Under the pieces are notes generated by a model. It was not told the origin of the DNA and did no database searches. It worked only from the letters and a program-made list of their open reading frames with translations. The translations under genes were made by a program, and so were the position numbers. Below, one piece after another: positions 48,701 through 60,880 of a stretch of DNA of 64,000 nucleotides. The first letter of the stretch is position 1, and the number at the start of each line of letters is the position of its first letter. This stretch comes from Nephrocerus scutellatus (Eukaryota > Arthropoda > Insecta > Diptera > Pipunculidae): NCBI GenBank assembly GCA_947095585.1, contig OX352761.1, positions 129,052,277 through 129,116,276 of the forward strand, given 5' to 3'.

Positions 48701-51700
48701 ATAAGGACCTCAAAATAGTCTAAAATACAATCAAAAAGTTATATAAAAGTTTTTATTAAGTTTTTATAAAAGTAAAGACATTAAGCGAGTAATCACTCAA
48801 CGACGATCTTTTTTCGGTACAAAAGTTTGACGAAGCTGAGAAAGTCCTTTCGTTTTAATTGAAGCGTGTTGTATTGTAATTTTTTGACTGTTGTAGTAGG
48901 TGATTTAATTACAAAATTCAAATTCAAATTCCTTGAAGCTTAGCGGAGTCTGTGCCAACTTTTGGTTGAGGACCAAGTATCGTTCTGGGCTTGATCTACG
49001 TAGTGGTAGTAGTAGTACCCAAATGAGGGTAAGCAACTAGCGTTGGTACATCAGCCACCCCTGGTGTTACCAATTCCTTTGGTATGTCAGAGTCCCCTGA
49101 TGTAACCGTTGCGAGTATGTGCTCTATGTGGAGTTGCATGTCTTAGCCGGTTGTCGCGAAACAAAAGATCGGCATGGATCGGCGGTGTTCACGTTCCAAA
49201 GGCATTTCATTTACATTCTAGTCATCATACTTTGTTTGAAAATGTGGGCTATTTACATGAGCATACCTTGGTATGTTTTCATGTGCTGTCCTTATTTGTA
49301 CGCAAAAAATTTATGAAAGACATGTGTAGGGTGTGTATTGGGCAGGCATAACTATGTACGAAATAAAAAAGATTAGTGGCGCCATTTCAAAAATTATAGC
49401 TTCGAAATGTAAGCAAAAAATTCCAGAAATCCCGGTAATTTTAACTTTATTTCCCGGGAAATGAGAACTAAAGAATGAAAAAAGCACCTTCTAGGCAAAA
49501 CATTAAAATGACAACAATAAACTTTGCGCTTTTCACATAAATAAAATGCGTGGACTTACCCAAACAGGGGCTTTTTGATAGAAGTGCAATGCTATCTCAT
49601 TCTTAATAATCTATTAATTTGGCGGCCAATATTTTTACTGGAATGGAGTGAAATCATCTAAACTTGTGACATATAGTTTTTTGATCGGGTACTGCGATAT
49701 CTTGTTTTAAATAACCCTCAACCTATACGGAAATTAAAAATTTGTTTTTCTTTATTTTATTGACTGTTTCCAAATAAATCGTTTCAGCATCAGTATTTGC
49801 AGAGATCTCCAAAATATATTCCGTACAGCATTTATCACAGCATACTACCTATATTGCCATAAAGTGCAGTTCGTTCAGTTCGGTTCGATTTATTAAGCAA
49901 ATTACGCATACAATTAAGTTTAGTGCGCTGTCGCATAATGGAAATATGCGCGCTATGCTCCAAGTCACTCAGCTGCAGTCAATATTGGAATCCAGTTTTT
50001 GCATGGGACACCTCAAGAGGCGAGCGTATATGTGACAGCGTTAGTATAAGTAGTGAATTTTCAGCCAAACTGGACCGTTCACATTGGTATTGTGCGCTGG
50101 TATTAACGATCATACTAGTAGCTAGCCTGTCAACTAACTTTTCAAGCTTCGTGTTGGTCACCTACATTCTTGGTTTGTCGCCGTGGCCGTCGCTGTCAGC
50201 GTAATCCGATGCAAAAGTATTCAGTTGCATTAATTTGTTGTTTTCAAAGGAGTATGCGAGTGAATGAGCGAGAGCAATGGGACAAAAGACGAAAGCAATC
50301 TGACAAGGTAGGTGGGTTTTTTGTTGTTGATTGGTACATTGCACCTCTAGCACCACCGCAATGTATAGCTTAACACTTAACTTGTGCGACCCATCGACCA
50401 GACTAACCAACAACCAATATTATGCGCTGCATTGAAATGCATAGGAAAAACACAATGCTCTTCCTGCATTCCGAAACCTTGAATCACATATTTACGCTGC
50501 ACTGCAAAGTGGCCAACAAACACGAAGCTATAGCGCAGGCTAAACGAGCATATAGTCAGTCGAAGTCAAGAATCTGGAGTGCCAATGACGCGCAACACCA
50601 CGCCTCGATGCTCAACGCATACTCAACAATAATGGAATTAAAGCGGCTGTGTTTGACCATCAAACAAACATTCCGACTTTGACGATGTACATCGCTTTGA
50701 GTGTATTTCCAAAGGAATTCGCTTTTCATATGCCACTCTGAATTAGATCCTTTTGTGTAATGATGCGCGGTGGTTAGTGGAGGGTGGGTGTATGGTAAGG
50801 CAAACATTCCTCTTCTGGTTTCAATAATGAAGATTGGAAAGTGGTACTAATTTATTCGTAAAAGCTGGGGATTGAATGGATTGCCACAGCGAAAGTTTCA
50901 ATTATTTCTTAGATATTAAACCAGAAAGGAGGGGGCAGAAAGCTAATCCACTTCCACAGCTGCATGTGTACTAATTAACGAAAAAATTAAAAAGTAACCA
51001 AAAAAGGGTTTCACACAAAGATTTTTTCAACAAACCTGATTCAAGGTATTGCGGTGTGGTTCCATTGTGAGTTTATTTACCTTCGAGAAACCTTTTAGAC
51101 CTCACCCATATTACATATACATTACAATTGGTTACTAGTGTACTTCTGAACTGAGAGATACTTATACCCACACTCACTTGCATTAACTTATAGCCAACAA
51201 AAGTTAACAACGACCAACCATTTTGACCATTCCTTCCCATAGTTTTGTTTATCAACTTAAGCTCGTGCAGAGTGTGGCGGCGACTCAGATCTGAACAATG
51301 CATTTGAGCGGTTTTTTTCCTTCTTCTTTTTTTGTTAACATAAGAAACGAATAGCACCGAAGCAGCCGGCCGGCCGGCGCGTGTGCAGCTGAAACTATGA
51401 GTAATAAAATACAATAAGCCATTGTTGTTGGTCTGCAACAATTGTTAACGAACTTAACTTACATTGCGATGCATACTCGTACAAGAAGGCAAAGAGTAGC
51501 ATTTGTCCGAATTCATGGAAACTTGTAGATTTGTTTTATGTATAAGTTTTTTCCAAACTTCTTGTTTGGCTGACTAATTTTACGCGAAAGATTTATAGTG
51601 ACTACACAAAAGCCATAAAAAAACTTTATAAATCATCGATTGCACCGGTTGGTGGATAATAAATCTTTTGGAAAAGTCAACAAAATTCAGCAACCGTCAA

Positions 51701-51904
51701 AAATTTTAATTGAATTGCGATTTTTTTTGGTAATTTTTAAAGATGAATCATGGTCATCATAGAGTGACAGAACGGATGCGCTGTTTACGACCCAAAATAA
51801 ACTTTATAACTGTCGTTGAAGGTATATATCTTAACGTTTATTCCAGACTTGTGAATTTTACATATTCTGTGTACTTTACCAGTTAGACAAGTACTTATTT
51901 ATTG
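48701..51904. other. Intergenic, nothing recognised
   Basis: Contains CAGTTCGTTCAGTTCGGTTC at 49868, which has initiator-like TCAGT, and short open frames after it. There is no domain and no clear splice pattern. A GGCCGGCCGG patch lies at 51367. Confidence 0.35.
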
Positions 51905-52155
51905 CTTTGTACCTAACTAGCTCCGCCAACCGCACACATGAATCACCGCGTTTCCCTCACTACTACGGGAGGGGTGTACTATTACCTAAACCTAAACAAA
52001 ACGCCACCTATCGGATCGTATTCGCATTATGTGGTTTACTGCATTTAAGACACATATTTTGTGAAAGTTTCAGCTCAATCGTCTGTCTAGTTTTTGAGTT
52101 TTCGTGTCTTAGTACATACCAACAGACATTCATTTTAATATATTTAGATTATAGT
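51905..52155 (+). repeat. Dispersed repeat, CTAGCT head and AGATT end
   Basis: AACTAGCTCCGCC, GAAAGTTTCAGCTCAATCG, TTTTTGAGTTTTCGTG, CAACAGACATTCATTTTAAT and TATATTTAGATTATAG appear in the order expected for the common insect repeat also represented at 29291. It is decayed. Confidence 0.55.
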
Positions 52156-52345
52156 ACGTACAAAATACAGCGCAGCACATAGCACACAGTCATTATGATG
52201 CCGCTATATGGCATGATGTTCGTACAAAACACAGCACAGAAAGCAGCATAGCGAACAGTTCAGCACAGAGTCAACGAATTCGCTCGACCGTTTTTTCGTC
52301 GACTTTAGTTATTTAGTTACAAAATTGCACGAAAGGCACTTTTAT

Positions 52346-53900
52346 TTCATCATTACATTTGGCTTTACAACCGGGGTCCGGTCCTGACCTCCCACAAAAA
52401 GTCTCTTCACCGGTCCCGATTTTGAGCCGTTTTGCATCCCTAAATTCTGGGTGTTCTGGTCTACGCCATCCTTCCAGCGTAGGCTTGGCCGACCTCGCTG
52501 TCGTGTTTCATAAATCCTACCACAAAGGACTTTCCGAGCAGGATCCTCTTCGCTCATGCGAGCTAGGTGTCCTGCCCACTGGAACCTACAGAGCTTATTT
52601 CTCTTCAAGATGTCGACATCGCGGTAACGCTCGTAGATTTCATCATTATAGAGTTTCCGAAATCGTTCTTTCTCACTTAAGGGGCCAACAATTCTACGTT
52701 CGGCCACCATGTACTTTGTTTAGCCCTCATTTATGTGCAGTCCCAGATTTCATGCCGCCTGCTCGATCTGGATGAAAGCTTCCTGTACAGATCTTTGGTT
52801 TCTATCAACGATATCTATGTAAGCCAGTATTATCTGAATGGACTTATAGAGGATTGTTCCTCTCGTTATTACGTCACAGTCTCGGACCACTTTCTCCAAC
52901 GCCAGGTTGAAGAGGACGTAGGCCGTTATATATGTTAAATGGGCTTGATAGTGATCTGGATATCTTTACTTGGCTCTTATAACATTGGTCAGGGTCAACC
53001 TACCTGGTCGTGTCAGTTTATTTGGGATGCCGAATTCTCTCATGGCTTTATAAACTTTTACTTTGGCTATGTTATCATAGGCGGCTTTAAAGTCTATAAA
53101 AAGGTGGTGTAGTGAGTTTTGAAACTCTAGACATTTTTCCATCAACTGAATAAGTGTGTAAATCTGATCAGTTGTTGATTTGCCTGGGATGAAGCCACAC
53201 TGGTATATGACTTTAGCGTATGAGGCTATCCTGTCTTGAAGGATAGAGGAGAAAATCTTATACGCGGTACTAAACAAAGTTGCTGCATGTTGTGATATCT
53301 TCTTTCTTATGTATGGAGTACTGGATGCCTCTTTGCCAGTCTTCTGGCATCGCTTCTTCCTCCCATACTTGCATATTATTTCATGGATTGATTGGTGTAA
53401 TGTCGGGTCTCCTATTTTATTCAGTTCCGCTGGGATCCCATCTGATCCCAGGACCTTATTATTTTTGAGCCAATTTATCGCTTTGATAACTTCGTTTATG
53501 CTTGGTAGCGGCAGCATAGCATGGTCTTCGGTCATTTGTGGAGCCTCCAATTACTCAGTTAGCTGGCCATTCAGCAACTCCTGAAAGTTCTCTTTCTATC
53601 GCTGTAAGATGCCTTTGAGATCGGCTATCAGATTACCCTCTTTGTCTTTGCTGTATGTGAAACGCGGTGTATGTTGCGTCATACCGTAGACTCTTTGGTA
53701 GAACTTTAACGCCTGGCGTTATCCTTGCTCTCTGTACTGTTCTGGTTCATGGACGAGGTTTATCTCCCAGGCTGTTTTCTTTCGCCGGTGAGGTGTTTTT
53801 TCATATCTTCTGAGCTATTTATATTCATCAGCGCGTGCCCGCGTTCTCTATGAGAATGATGCATTGCTCGGTACGCAACATTCTTACGTTCGGTTGCTAG
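52346..53900 (-). pseudogene. LINE family B, reverse transcriptase to C-terminus
   Basis: On the minus strand it reads INWLKNNKVLGSDGIPAEL, YQCGFIPGKSTTDQIYTLIQ and LHHLFIDFKAAYDN, then a damaged catalytic block (LAYIDIVDRN). LCRFQWAGHLARMSEEDPAR and RQRGRPSLRWKDGV follow, then GGQDRTPVVKPN. This motif order is common in arthropod LINEs. The family name is not assigned. Frameshifts occur near 52730 and 52970. The part from 53550 to 53900 is the region upstream of the palm. Confidence 0.87.
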
Positions 53901-53984
53901 CTTACATTCGTTATCGTTAAAGCTTTAGAATAACATGACTTACGTGATGTGTTAGTAAATAAAATAGGTACCGATTTCCGGATG

Positions 53985-54425
53985 TATAGTCCGGGACATA
54001 AAACACAGTCAATATCTACAACAAAACGATATTGCATTATATTATACGTAACAGTCTTTGGTTTTCTAGCAATGATGTCAATATCTTCTGCGTAAGCTAA
54101 TATCTATATGGACTTATATATTGTTCTACTCGCTGTTACATCAGAGTCTCGGATCACCATCTATCGCTATATTGAGCAGGACGGATTCTAGTCAATTCCC
54201 TTGTCGGAGCCCTTCATATATAATGAATTATATTCAATAGTGATCCGGTTAACCTACATAGTCGTGTCAGTTTATTTTTGTACACGAATTCTCCCTTAGC
54301 TTTATAAAGTTATACTTTAGCTTTGATATCATAGGCGGCTTTAAAAACTATAAATAGATATGAGTTTTAGAACTCAATATATTCTTTCATCGCTACACTG
54401 GTACTGGTTTATGAATTTATCGCTT
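53985..54425 (-). pseudogene. LINE family B, second decayed palm fragment
   Basis: It aligns with 52770-53150: GATATCATAGGCGGCTTTAA, CATAGTCGTGTCAGTTTATT, AGAGTCTCGGATCACC. It is an older, more diverged copy of the same region, lying head-to-tail with the larger fragment. No frame remains open. Confidence 0.75.
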
Positions 54426-54479
54426 CTCTAAGATTTACCTCCCATTCTACGTCACATTGAAAGAAACAATTTCAAATGG

Positions 54480-55440
54480 AATTCGAGCGTAACAGTGTGA
54501 TGCCTTGTTTTGCGCTGAAGAAACCCAATCAGCTATTGTTTGTGAGCTCCAGAATTTACCTGTGAATACATTTTTGAATCATTTACTATTACAATGATAC
54601 TGATAGAATAGCAAAACACCATGAAGAAGGTCAAACGAAAACAATAACATCCCCAGAAATGGTTCAAAGATTGAAATTCAATGAAATTCACGTCATAGCG
54701 CAACAAAATTCGATTAAGATTTGAACGAAAAACATGCTGAAAAATGAACAGAAATTGAAGCCTTTTACAAGATACAAAAACTACAGGATTTACCACCAGT
54801 ACAAAAGGCGGTTCATCTTCAATGATCAAAAGCATTGGCTTGCACGCAAGCGACGACCTCGAAAATTGTGTACTATCTGAGGAAAAAAGTTTTTACTGTT
54901 CAACTAAACGTAAACAAAGAAAATGTGATCGTGTCAGGTTGAAGGGCAAGTCCAGCGAAATTTGGACAACGAGTTGCTATGCATAAACAAGCGCCTGCTT
55001 TTGTGTTGGTTTGGGATGCTGTTAATCTCATCTTGTTTTTATCTACCATGGCATTAAGGTGAACCTCCAAGAGTAACAAACCGTAGGTGTAAAATGATGA
55101 GCTGCTCCAATGGGCACAGAAAATAATTCCTCTGAAAATTTTCAGCAAGACTTAGCACCGTCGCTTATTCGACACAATAGTTCATTAATTTCTTTCACAA
55201 CAGAGTCCTGCACGATCGCCGATCGTTACACTTGAATGCGGCGTCTGGTTACAGGCTACAGAGAAGTGTGGAAGTGTTGACACATTAGAGCCAGATCTTT
55301 ATCGGGAATCCTAACGAATTTCAAAAGCTCGAATTCGTCCAGTGTGCAATACCTTCTCGGAAGACTTGATGGCATCATCCGCGGAGTTTTGTGAGACTTA
55401 ATGTATTTTCAATATTGTCTAAAGCATTTTTTAATAAAAA
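54480..55440 (+). pseudogene. Tc1/mariner-like (IS630) transposase relic
   Basis: The reading across broken frames shows LKNEQKLKPF, then KLQDLPPVQKAVHLQ, VFTVQLNVNKEN (the DEK.FTV strand, first Asp lost), SHLVFIYHGIKVN and NFQQDLAPS (the QQD.AP block with the second catalytic Asp). The order and spacing fit the IS630/Tc1/mariner DDE/D domain. The third catalytic block (SPDLN) is not clear, though SLHLNAASGY sits near the right place. At least five stops or shifts are present. No terminal repeats were located. Confidence 0.72.
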
Positions 55441-56056
55441 CACTTTTACTGACGCACTCTGTAAATTGAAACAAATTTGTCCCAGCATAATAATTAACCC
55501 ATGCCATGAAGTTGAATGACGAGGTGATCCATAACAATAGACCTGCTTCAATAGCTAACGTATAATACCCGATTGTAAATAGCTCCAGCAATGATTGTCG
55601 CTTTGTCTAAAATATTGTCTAATACGCAATCGGATAAGGAAACTCAATGGCATACAGCCCTATTCACTCTTATGGTGTTTAGACCCAAAAAAAAACTAGC
55701 AGTTTCCAAAAATTTCATCAGTGATGTCATAATAAAAATCTCATCATTTATACCGTAACCAACTGGAATACATCCCGATTGGGTGTGTAATTGAATTAAT
55801 CACCTCGGCGCACACGCATCATCAGAAAAATATTGCCTAAATAATAATTAGCCAAATACACAACATACTTAAGCGAGAAACGAGTTTTAGGGAAGTCACG
55901 ATCACAAAACGTATGTGCTTATGTAACTTATCTTTTTGTCAGAAATTAGTAAAAAAACCGTAAAAACAAAAAAAAACGAACATTCCCAATTTAAAAAAAA
56001 TGTTTATTACGCAATGGCTAGGTATGTAGCATTTTCATGGAGCTAAGATAACTTCA

Positions 56057-56209
56057 ATGTTGCAAGTATTGGTGAATCTGGAAATTATCGAAATTGATCG
56101 ACGGTACCATATCCATAAACGCCACCGCCGCAACGGATCGCATTCACTTGTGGCGGTGGATAGCATCGATCAGGTGAAATTGCTCGACCCGAAACTGATC
56201 GAAATGTAT
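56057..56209 (+). CDS. Possible exon A of an unknown gene
   Basis: An open frame from 56057 with a G/C-biased third position is followed by a strong donor TAT|GTAAGT at 56210, in phase 0. The residues include RRYHIHKRHRRNGSH and KLLDPKLIEMY. The block is much richer in G+C than its surroundings. In-frame sequence extends upstream only to a stop at 56027, so an acceptor or a start must lie between 56030 and 56070. I do not recognise the protein. Confidence 0.4.
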
Positions 56210-56480
56210 GTAAGTACATACCTACATAAAAAATTAAGCTGACAAAAAGGCTTAACATTTTGGAAACGGTAAACTACCGCACCGCGGGTTCAATGATCAT
56301 TATTTTTCTGCTGCGCGCGCATACGCAACGCATTCGAATTATGAAACATGTAACGTTCACGTTTACGTTTATTGTTATTTTTTTAAGCGACGATTATTGT
56401 TATTGTTTTTTAATCTGCACAAAGTAATTTCTTCGGCTTATTTAAGTGTTCGAGATGAAAGTGAGTGCGACATAAATATT

Positions 56481-56693
56481 ATGTCAGATACCAGAGAGCC
56501 AAGGCAGTCGAGTTGGCGCGCGTTACAAAAGAAAATATTGTGCAGAGGCACAACGTGTTTACCAGCTGATCTTACCATAAATGAAGATTTTCATAGCGAG
56601 CCATTTGAGAGTCTGATGACTGATGGCATTGATTGGATATTAAAAAATGCCATAAATCAGAGGAAAAGAAAACCTGGAAGTGTCCAAAGTGAT
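56481..56693 (+). CDS. Possible exon B of an unknown gene (71 codons)
   Basis: ATG at 56481 is followed by 71 open codons and a good donor GAT|GTGAGT at 56694, phase 0. The peptide starts MSDTREPRQSSWRALQKKIL and continues with FHSEPFESLMTDGIDWILKN. It is polar and not repetitive, with no membrane segment. The frame is open upstream to at least 56397, so this may be either a first coding exon or an internal one. It lies 270 nt after exon A on the same strand. No homologue is recognised. Confidence 0.42.
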
Positions 56694-57905
56694 GTGAGTT
56701 TAGTATTAATTTAAATTTACATATTTCATAGCAACAATTCATAATCATAAAACAATTGTCAAGGTCCTATGTGCTTCTATAAATGCCTTGCGAACAAGTT
56801 TGTTGCGAATATTTTGTCCTTCGTTTCATTTTGTGCAAAATATCTTTTCATTTGCGTATTTTATGACTGTTTTCTTCTTCTTGAAATCGGTAACTAGTTG
56901 TGGTTGGGGGCCGATTCTATTAATAAAACGCGCGTGCGTTGTGGGGTAATTTCGGGCGATTAATATGCACACAGTGTCATGTCCGCGCCGCTGCATTTGA
57001 CATGTATTTCGCATGGCATTTTGGAATTTTCTTTGTGCGAATGCCTTGACAATTTGACGTAATCTTTACTGGCAATCGACGCTGAAGTACGACATAAAGT
57101 CGGTGATATTTTTGTTATAATACCTAATTGCAGTTTTAGTAGATATTTTGTAATACTTTCTCGTTTTTGTGTAATTTTTTGACAAGTCGTGAGTGGTTGG
57201 TTTTTTGATGATACCGCTTATATCCGATCACATCAATGACGATTCAGTTTCTTCACAAAGATTGGGACTTTGACCTCCTGAATATGGCCAAAAGAATAGA
57301 CTCAGAAATACAGATAAATGGTCAGATGAGAAAACAAGGAGAAAATAAACAGGCGGATAGGCAAACAAGCGGATAGATGAACAGACGGAACACATAGTTT
57401 CCTCCAATCAGCCTTGATTCTATTATTGTGGACTAATCAAAGATGAGTTTAATTTTTTACTATCCACAATCCCTTCTATCCAAAAACTTTTATTGTAAAT
57501 GTTGTTTGTTTAATCGGCGCTCGAAGATAGATGGAGACGATATCGGCTTATGGCAATCAATGATATGAAATAATTTTGATCGCTCGCCGTTTTTTCAACT
57601 TAAATCGCTTGTACTTCACAATCAAATTTGAATCTTTGACAAGGACACCCGCTTACAAAATGAGTTAACAGTTTTTATTTTTTAAAAGTGTGAACTTTGA
57701 TAAAATCTGTCACTTGTAAGGTGATGGTTGATTACTTGTTTGGTTTTCGCATTGCAATAAAAATTTAGGCACTATTAGAGGTTGTATCATTTGAAATTAC
57801 TATGATTGATGTTGTTGATGATAGAAATGGCTGCTTCATGCCATAGAGTTAAGATTTTTCTTTTAAAATTGTTAATATATTTTGTACTGCAAGATCAATT
57901 CATTA
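56694..57905. other. Flank downstream of possible exon B
   Basis: AT-rich, with no recognisable exon to accept the donor at 56694. If exon B is real its partner lies further on, possibly beyond the window. Confidence 0.3.
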
Positions 57906-58215
57906 TCATCATCATCATCATATTTGGCTCTACAACTGGGGTCCGGTCCTGGCCTCCCGCAAAAAGTCTCTCCACCGGTCCCGATTTCGAGCCGATGTCA
58001 TCCAGTTTGGCATCCCTAAACTCTGGGTGTCCTGGTCTACGCCATCCTTCCACGTGGGCTTGTCTGGCCTCACTGTCGTGTTCCATAAATCCTACCGCAA
58101 AGGACTTTCCGAGCAGGAGCTACCGCGAGCGTAATTCTCTTCACGATGTCGTCATCGCGGTAACTCTTGTAGATCTCATCATTATAGAGTCTCCGGAAGG
58201 TTCGTTAAGAATACA
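57906..58215 (-). pseudogene. LINE family B, 3' end
   Basis: In element sense it ends GGTCCGGCC... CCAAATATGATGATGATG. Translated pieces are ARQAHVEGWRRPGHPEFRDA, LDDIGSKSGPVERLFAGGQD and RTPVVEPN. It is 5' truncated at about 58215. Confidence 0.82.
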
Positions 58216-58574
58216 TTTTATTTCAGTTGTCCAGTGTTGTTGAATTCGAGAATGTTCGGTGGTTAAGTAACCGTTACTTTACCAACGATGTCGTGGATGA
58301 AAACAATTCTCAGACACATTGCGGTGATCCGGAATTTTAAATCGGAGTCGGTGAAGAAATCGGTGGAACATCAGGACAATTGTTTCAAAAAATATTTAAA
58401 AATGTGCTGTGCTACGTGTGCAGAGTCAAATGTATGGATTAAATTCCCTGCTTCGCTTGACGACATAAATGAATTTCAACTGCACACCGTCAACCGTGAT
58501 TAGAAATGTTCTTTGAACGTAGCTATTTATAGAAATTCGGACGATGATACGAACCATCTGCACTAACTAATTAA

Positions 58575-58850
58575 GCGCCGTTGCTTGCTCAACTTTCGGA
58601 ACAAGTAATCCAGTTAGTACGTTGGATTACTGAACAGGACGTTCAAAGTTCGAATCCCAGAAAAACACCAAAAGTGCCACGGTCTCACCTCTCGCGAATG
58701 TCTCACAAACGTCTAAGACTTATAATGATGGAAAACTTCTCAAATCGCTTTTCGAATACGACTCTAAAATGCGTGCACAAATATTACACATGCAACACAA
58801 TTGGTCTCACCTTGCACTAGAACGGTCTGTCGTGCTAAATAATAATATTA
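58575..58850 (+). mobile_element. tRNA-derived SINE, diverged copy
   Basis: AGTTCGAATCCCAG (box B), AACACCAAAAGTG, CACCTCTCGCGAATGTCTCA and GGTCTGTCGTGCTAAATAAT appear in the same order as the copy at 32785. It is more diverged, the head is rearranged, and no clear target duplication was found. Confidence 0.78.
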
Positions 58851-60479
58851 GCACCCGAGACACAAGCATTCGATTTAATTCTTTCTAGTTCCTCGATGAT
58901 CCGATACTTCTTCTCTAAATAATGTTTGTCTCGTTTGGCTAGCAGAACTCGTTTGAGGCGTTTTAGTCTTAACTGTGCTCAATCAAGTGAGGTTTAATTC
59001 AATGCTGTAGTTCGATTCGTTTAACCTAATTAGCACCTGACAATCGTTGCTTGGACAATCATTACACCTCCAAATATGGTAATGGTGACAATCCCGCCAC
59101 TGCAGATTTTATGTACCAAGCTTCGGCATGAAAAGCACGTTGGCACACTTACTTATACTTAGCAGTACAAGTTTTTTCCGTTTTGTTCCTTGCTTAGATT
59201 AGAACATATAGGTTAAGCTTTTTACACAAGTCTTAGACTAAATTATTGTTATTTTTAAATATATATCAGGTTCAAGCATTGGCAAAGAAACATTGTTATT
59301 CAAATTATCCTTTTTAATTCAAAGCGGAACACTTACATACATTCAACGGATAGTATTCGCTTAAAACTTGATAACAAGTCCCCACAATGAATTGCAAACA
59401 ACGGTTGAAGTCGTTATGCAATTGCAAACTACATATTTTAACCGTAAACGTTGGCGCCATTCGTCGCCTCATTGTTTTTTGCATTCGAAATTAGATTTTG
59501 ATTTCCATGTCGAACAAAAACAAATACGTAGTGTTGCGGCTAAGCGGCCTCAAAAGCCTCAAGAGGTGTTCAAATGAAATTTTCAAATATGCAGAGATTC
59601 TACGGAGTAATGCATCGCTTAATGTGTCCCATCCCAGTACACCATGAATATTACATCCATCACAGATGATATGAGATGGAAAGGGAAGGCTTTAAGAGTA
59701 CGACGGATATTTTGTCTATATACACGATATTGGGACAGCATTCGAGTCACAATTCCATTCATGCATTCAATATATGGCTTGTGATGCACACATACAGACA
59801 CAAACCCGACTGAACAATTACTGCACTACAATGGCTTTTAATGCCATTTTAATTCCATACACAATGAGTCTTCCCGTCTCGCCAAATGCATCCAAATATT
59901 GCAGACGAAAAAGCACGCGCACAGCACGTTGTGCGTTGTACACGTAATGGGCCATAACGCGGCTGCACTTTTACACACTATACACACATACACATAGCAA
60001 ATAACGCATAGAAGAACCTGCCATAGCTGTTAGCTGTTGATTACGTTTGGTAGGCCAAGAGCGCGCCAGTCATATGAAGTAATCCGTCGGATATTGCATA
60101 ATCGTTGGGTAGCCGAAGCAACACTGATGGTAGCGGTATTCTTGGCTAGAGATAGAGAGAGGTGCTCAGTAGTTCCCTTTGGAGTTTTTATTGTGAGTGT
60201 GTAGGTGCAGTACACATGTGGTAGACTTATGAGGGGATAATCACAGCTTGGAGAAGCTTTAAAGAATCGGCTAATGGTTGACTAGTAGATTGTGCTCTAT
60301 GTTCAGCTTTGGCAGTTGCGGTGGCGGAATTCAGATTTTAAATACATATAAGCAAAATAGGTATTTTGAGTGATTCTAAAACACCAATGGAATTTCAGTG
60401 GCTACGTTAGGACAACTAGAAAACTGTTAGTTATAATTAACATTTTTATCTGAATTTCAAGCCGGTTTCATAGAAAACA
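58851..60479. other. Intergenic, nothing recognised
   Basis: Short frames only, and no element was recognised. Confidence 0.35.
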
Positions 60480-60880
60480 GACGATGTAAGGGGAGAAATT
60501 GATTTTCGTCGAAAGAAAATTTCTGCACTGATACATGCGGTTGACATTGTCTCTCTTGCGGATACGGTAAATGGTATGCAGCTAATGATGAACAAACTCA
60601 GCGAATACCGCAAATGCTAGAACTTGTCCGTTAACCTAGATAAATCCAAGACTATGGAGTTTATAGACGGAGGTGGCAGATATTCAAGAAATTAAAAATG
60701 GACGTATCCTGGCGAGGTTATTGCAAACGTATCCCATGTTTGGGATATCCATCCTTTCCCAGCAGTGGAGAAATTCCTACGATATTTTCTGAAGCGTATA
60801 TTTACATTGTCGAGTAGTACGCTTAATTACATGTTGCATCTAAAACATGCTATATGCCACCTATGTTTTTAGAAACCTTT
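60480..60880 (+). pseudogene. LINE reverse transcriptase fragment, family unassigned
   Basis: The plus frame VDIVSLADTVNGMQLMMNKL followed by SEYRKC and LSVNLDKSKTMEF is the palm's second half, with VDIVSLA at the YADD-side strand. After a frame change FPAVEKFLRYFLKR appears. It is decayed, with both ends missing. It abuts element E. Confidence 0.65.

Noticed and set aside
49923..50204. 93-codon frame with a hydrophobic stretch after an initiator-like TCAGT
   Set aside because: No recognisable family, no splice sites, and one hydrophobic run in a T-rich frame is weak evidence.
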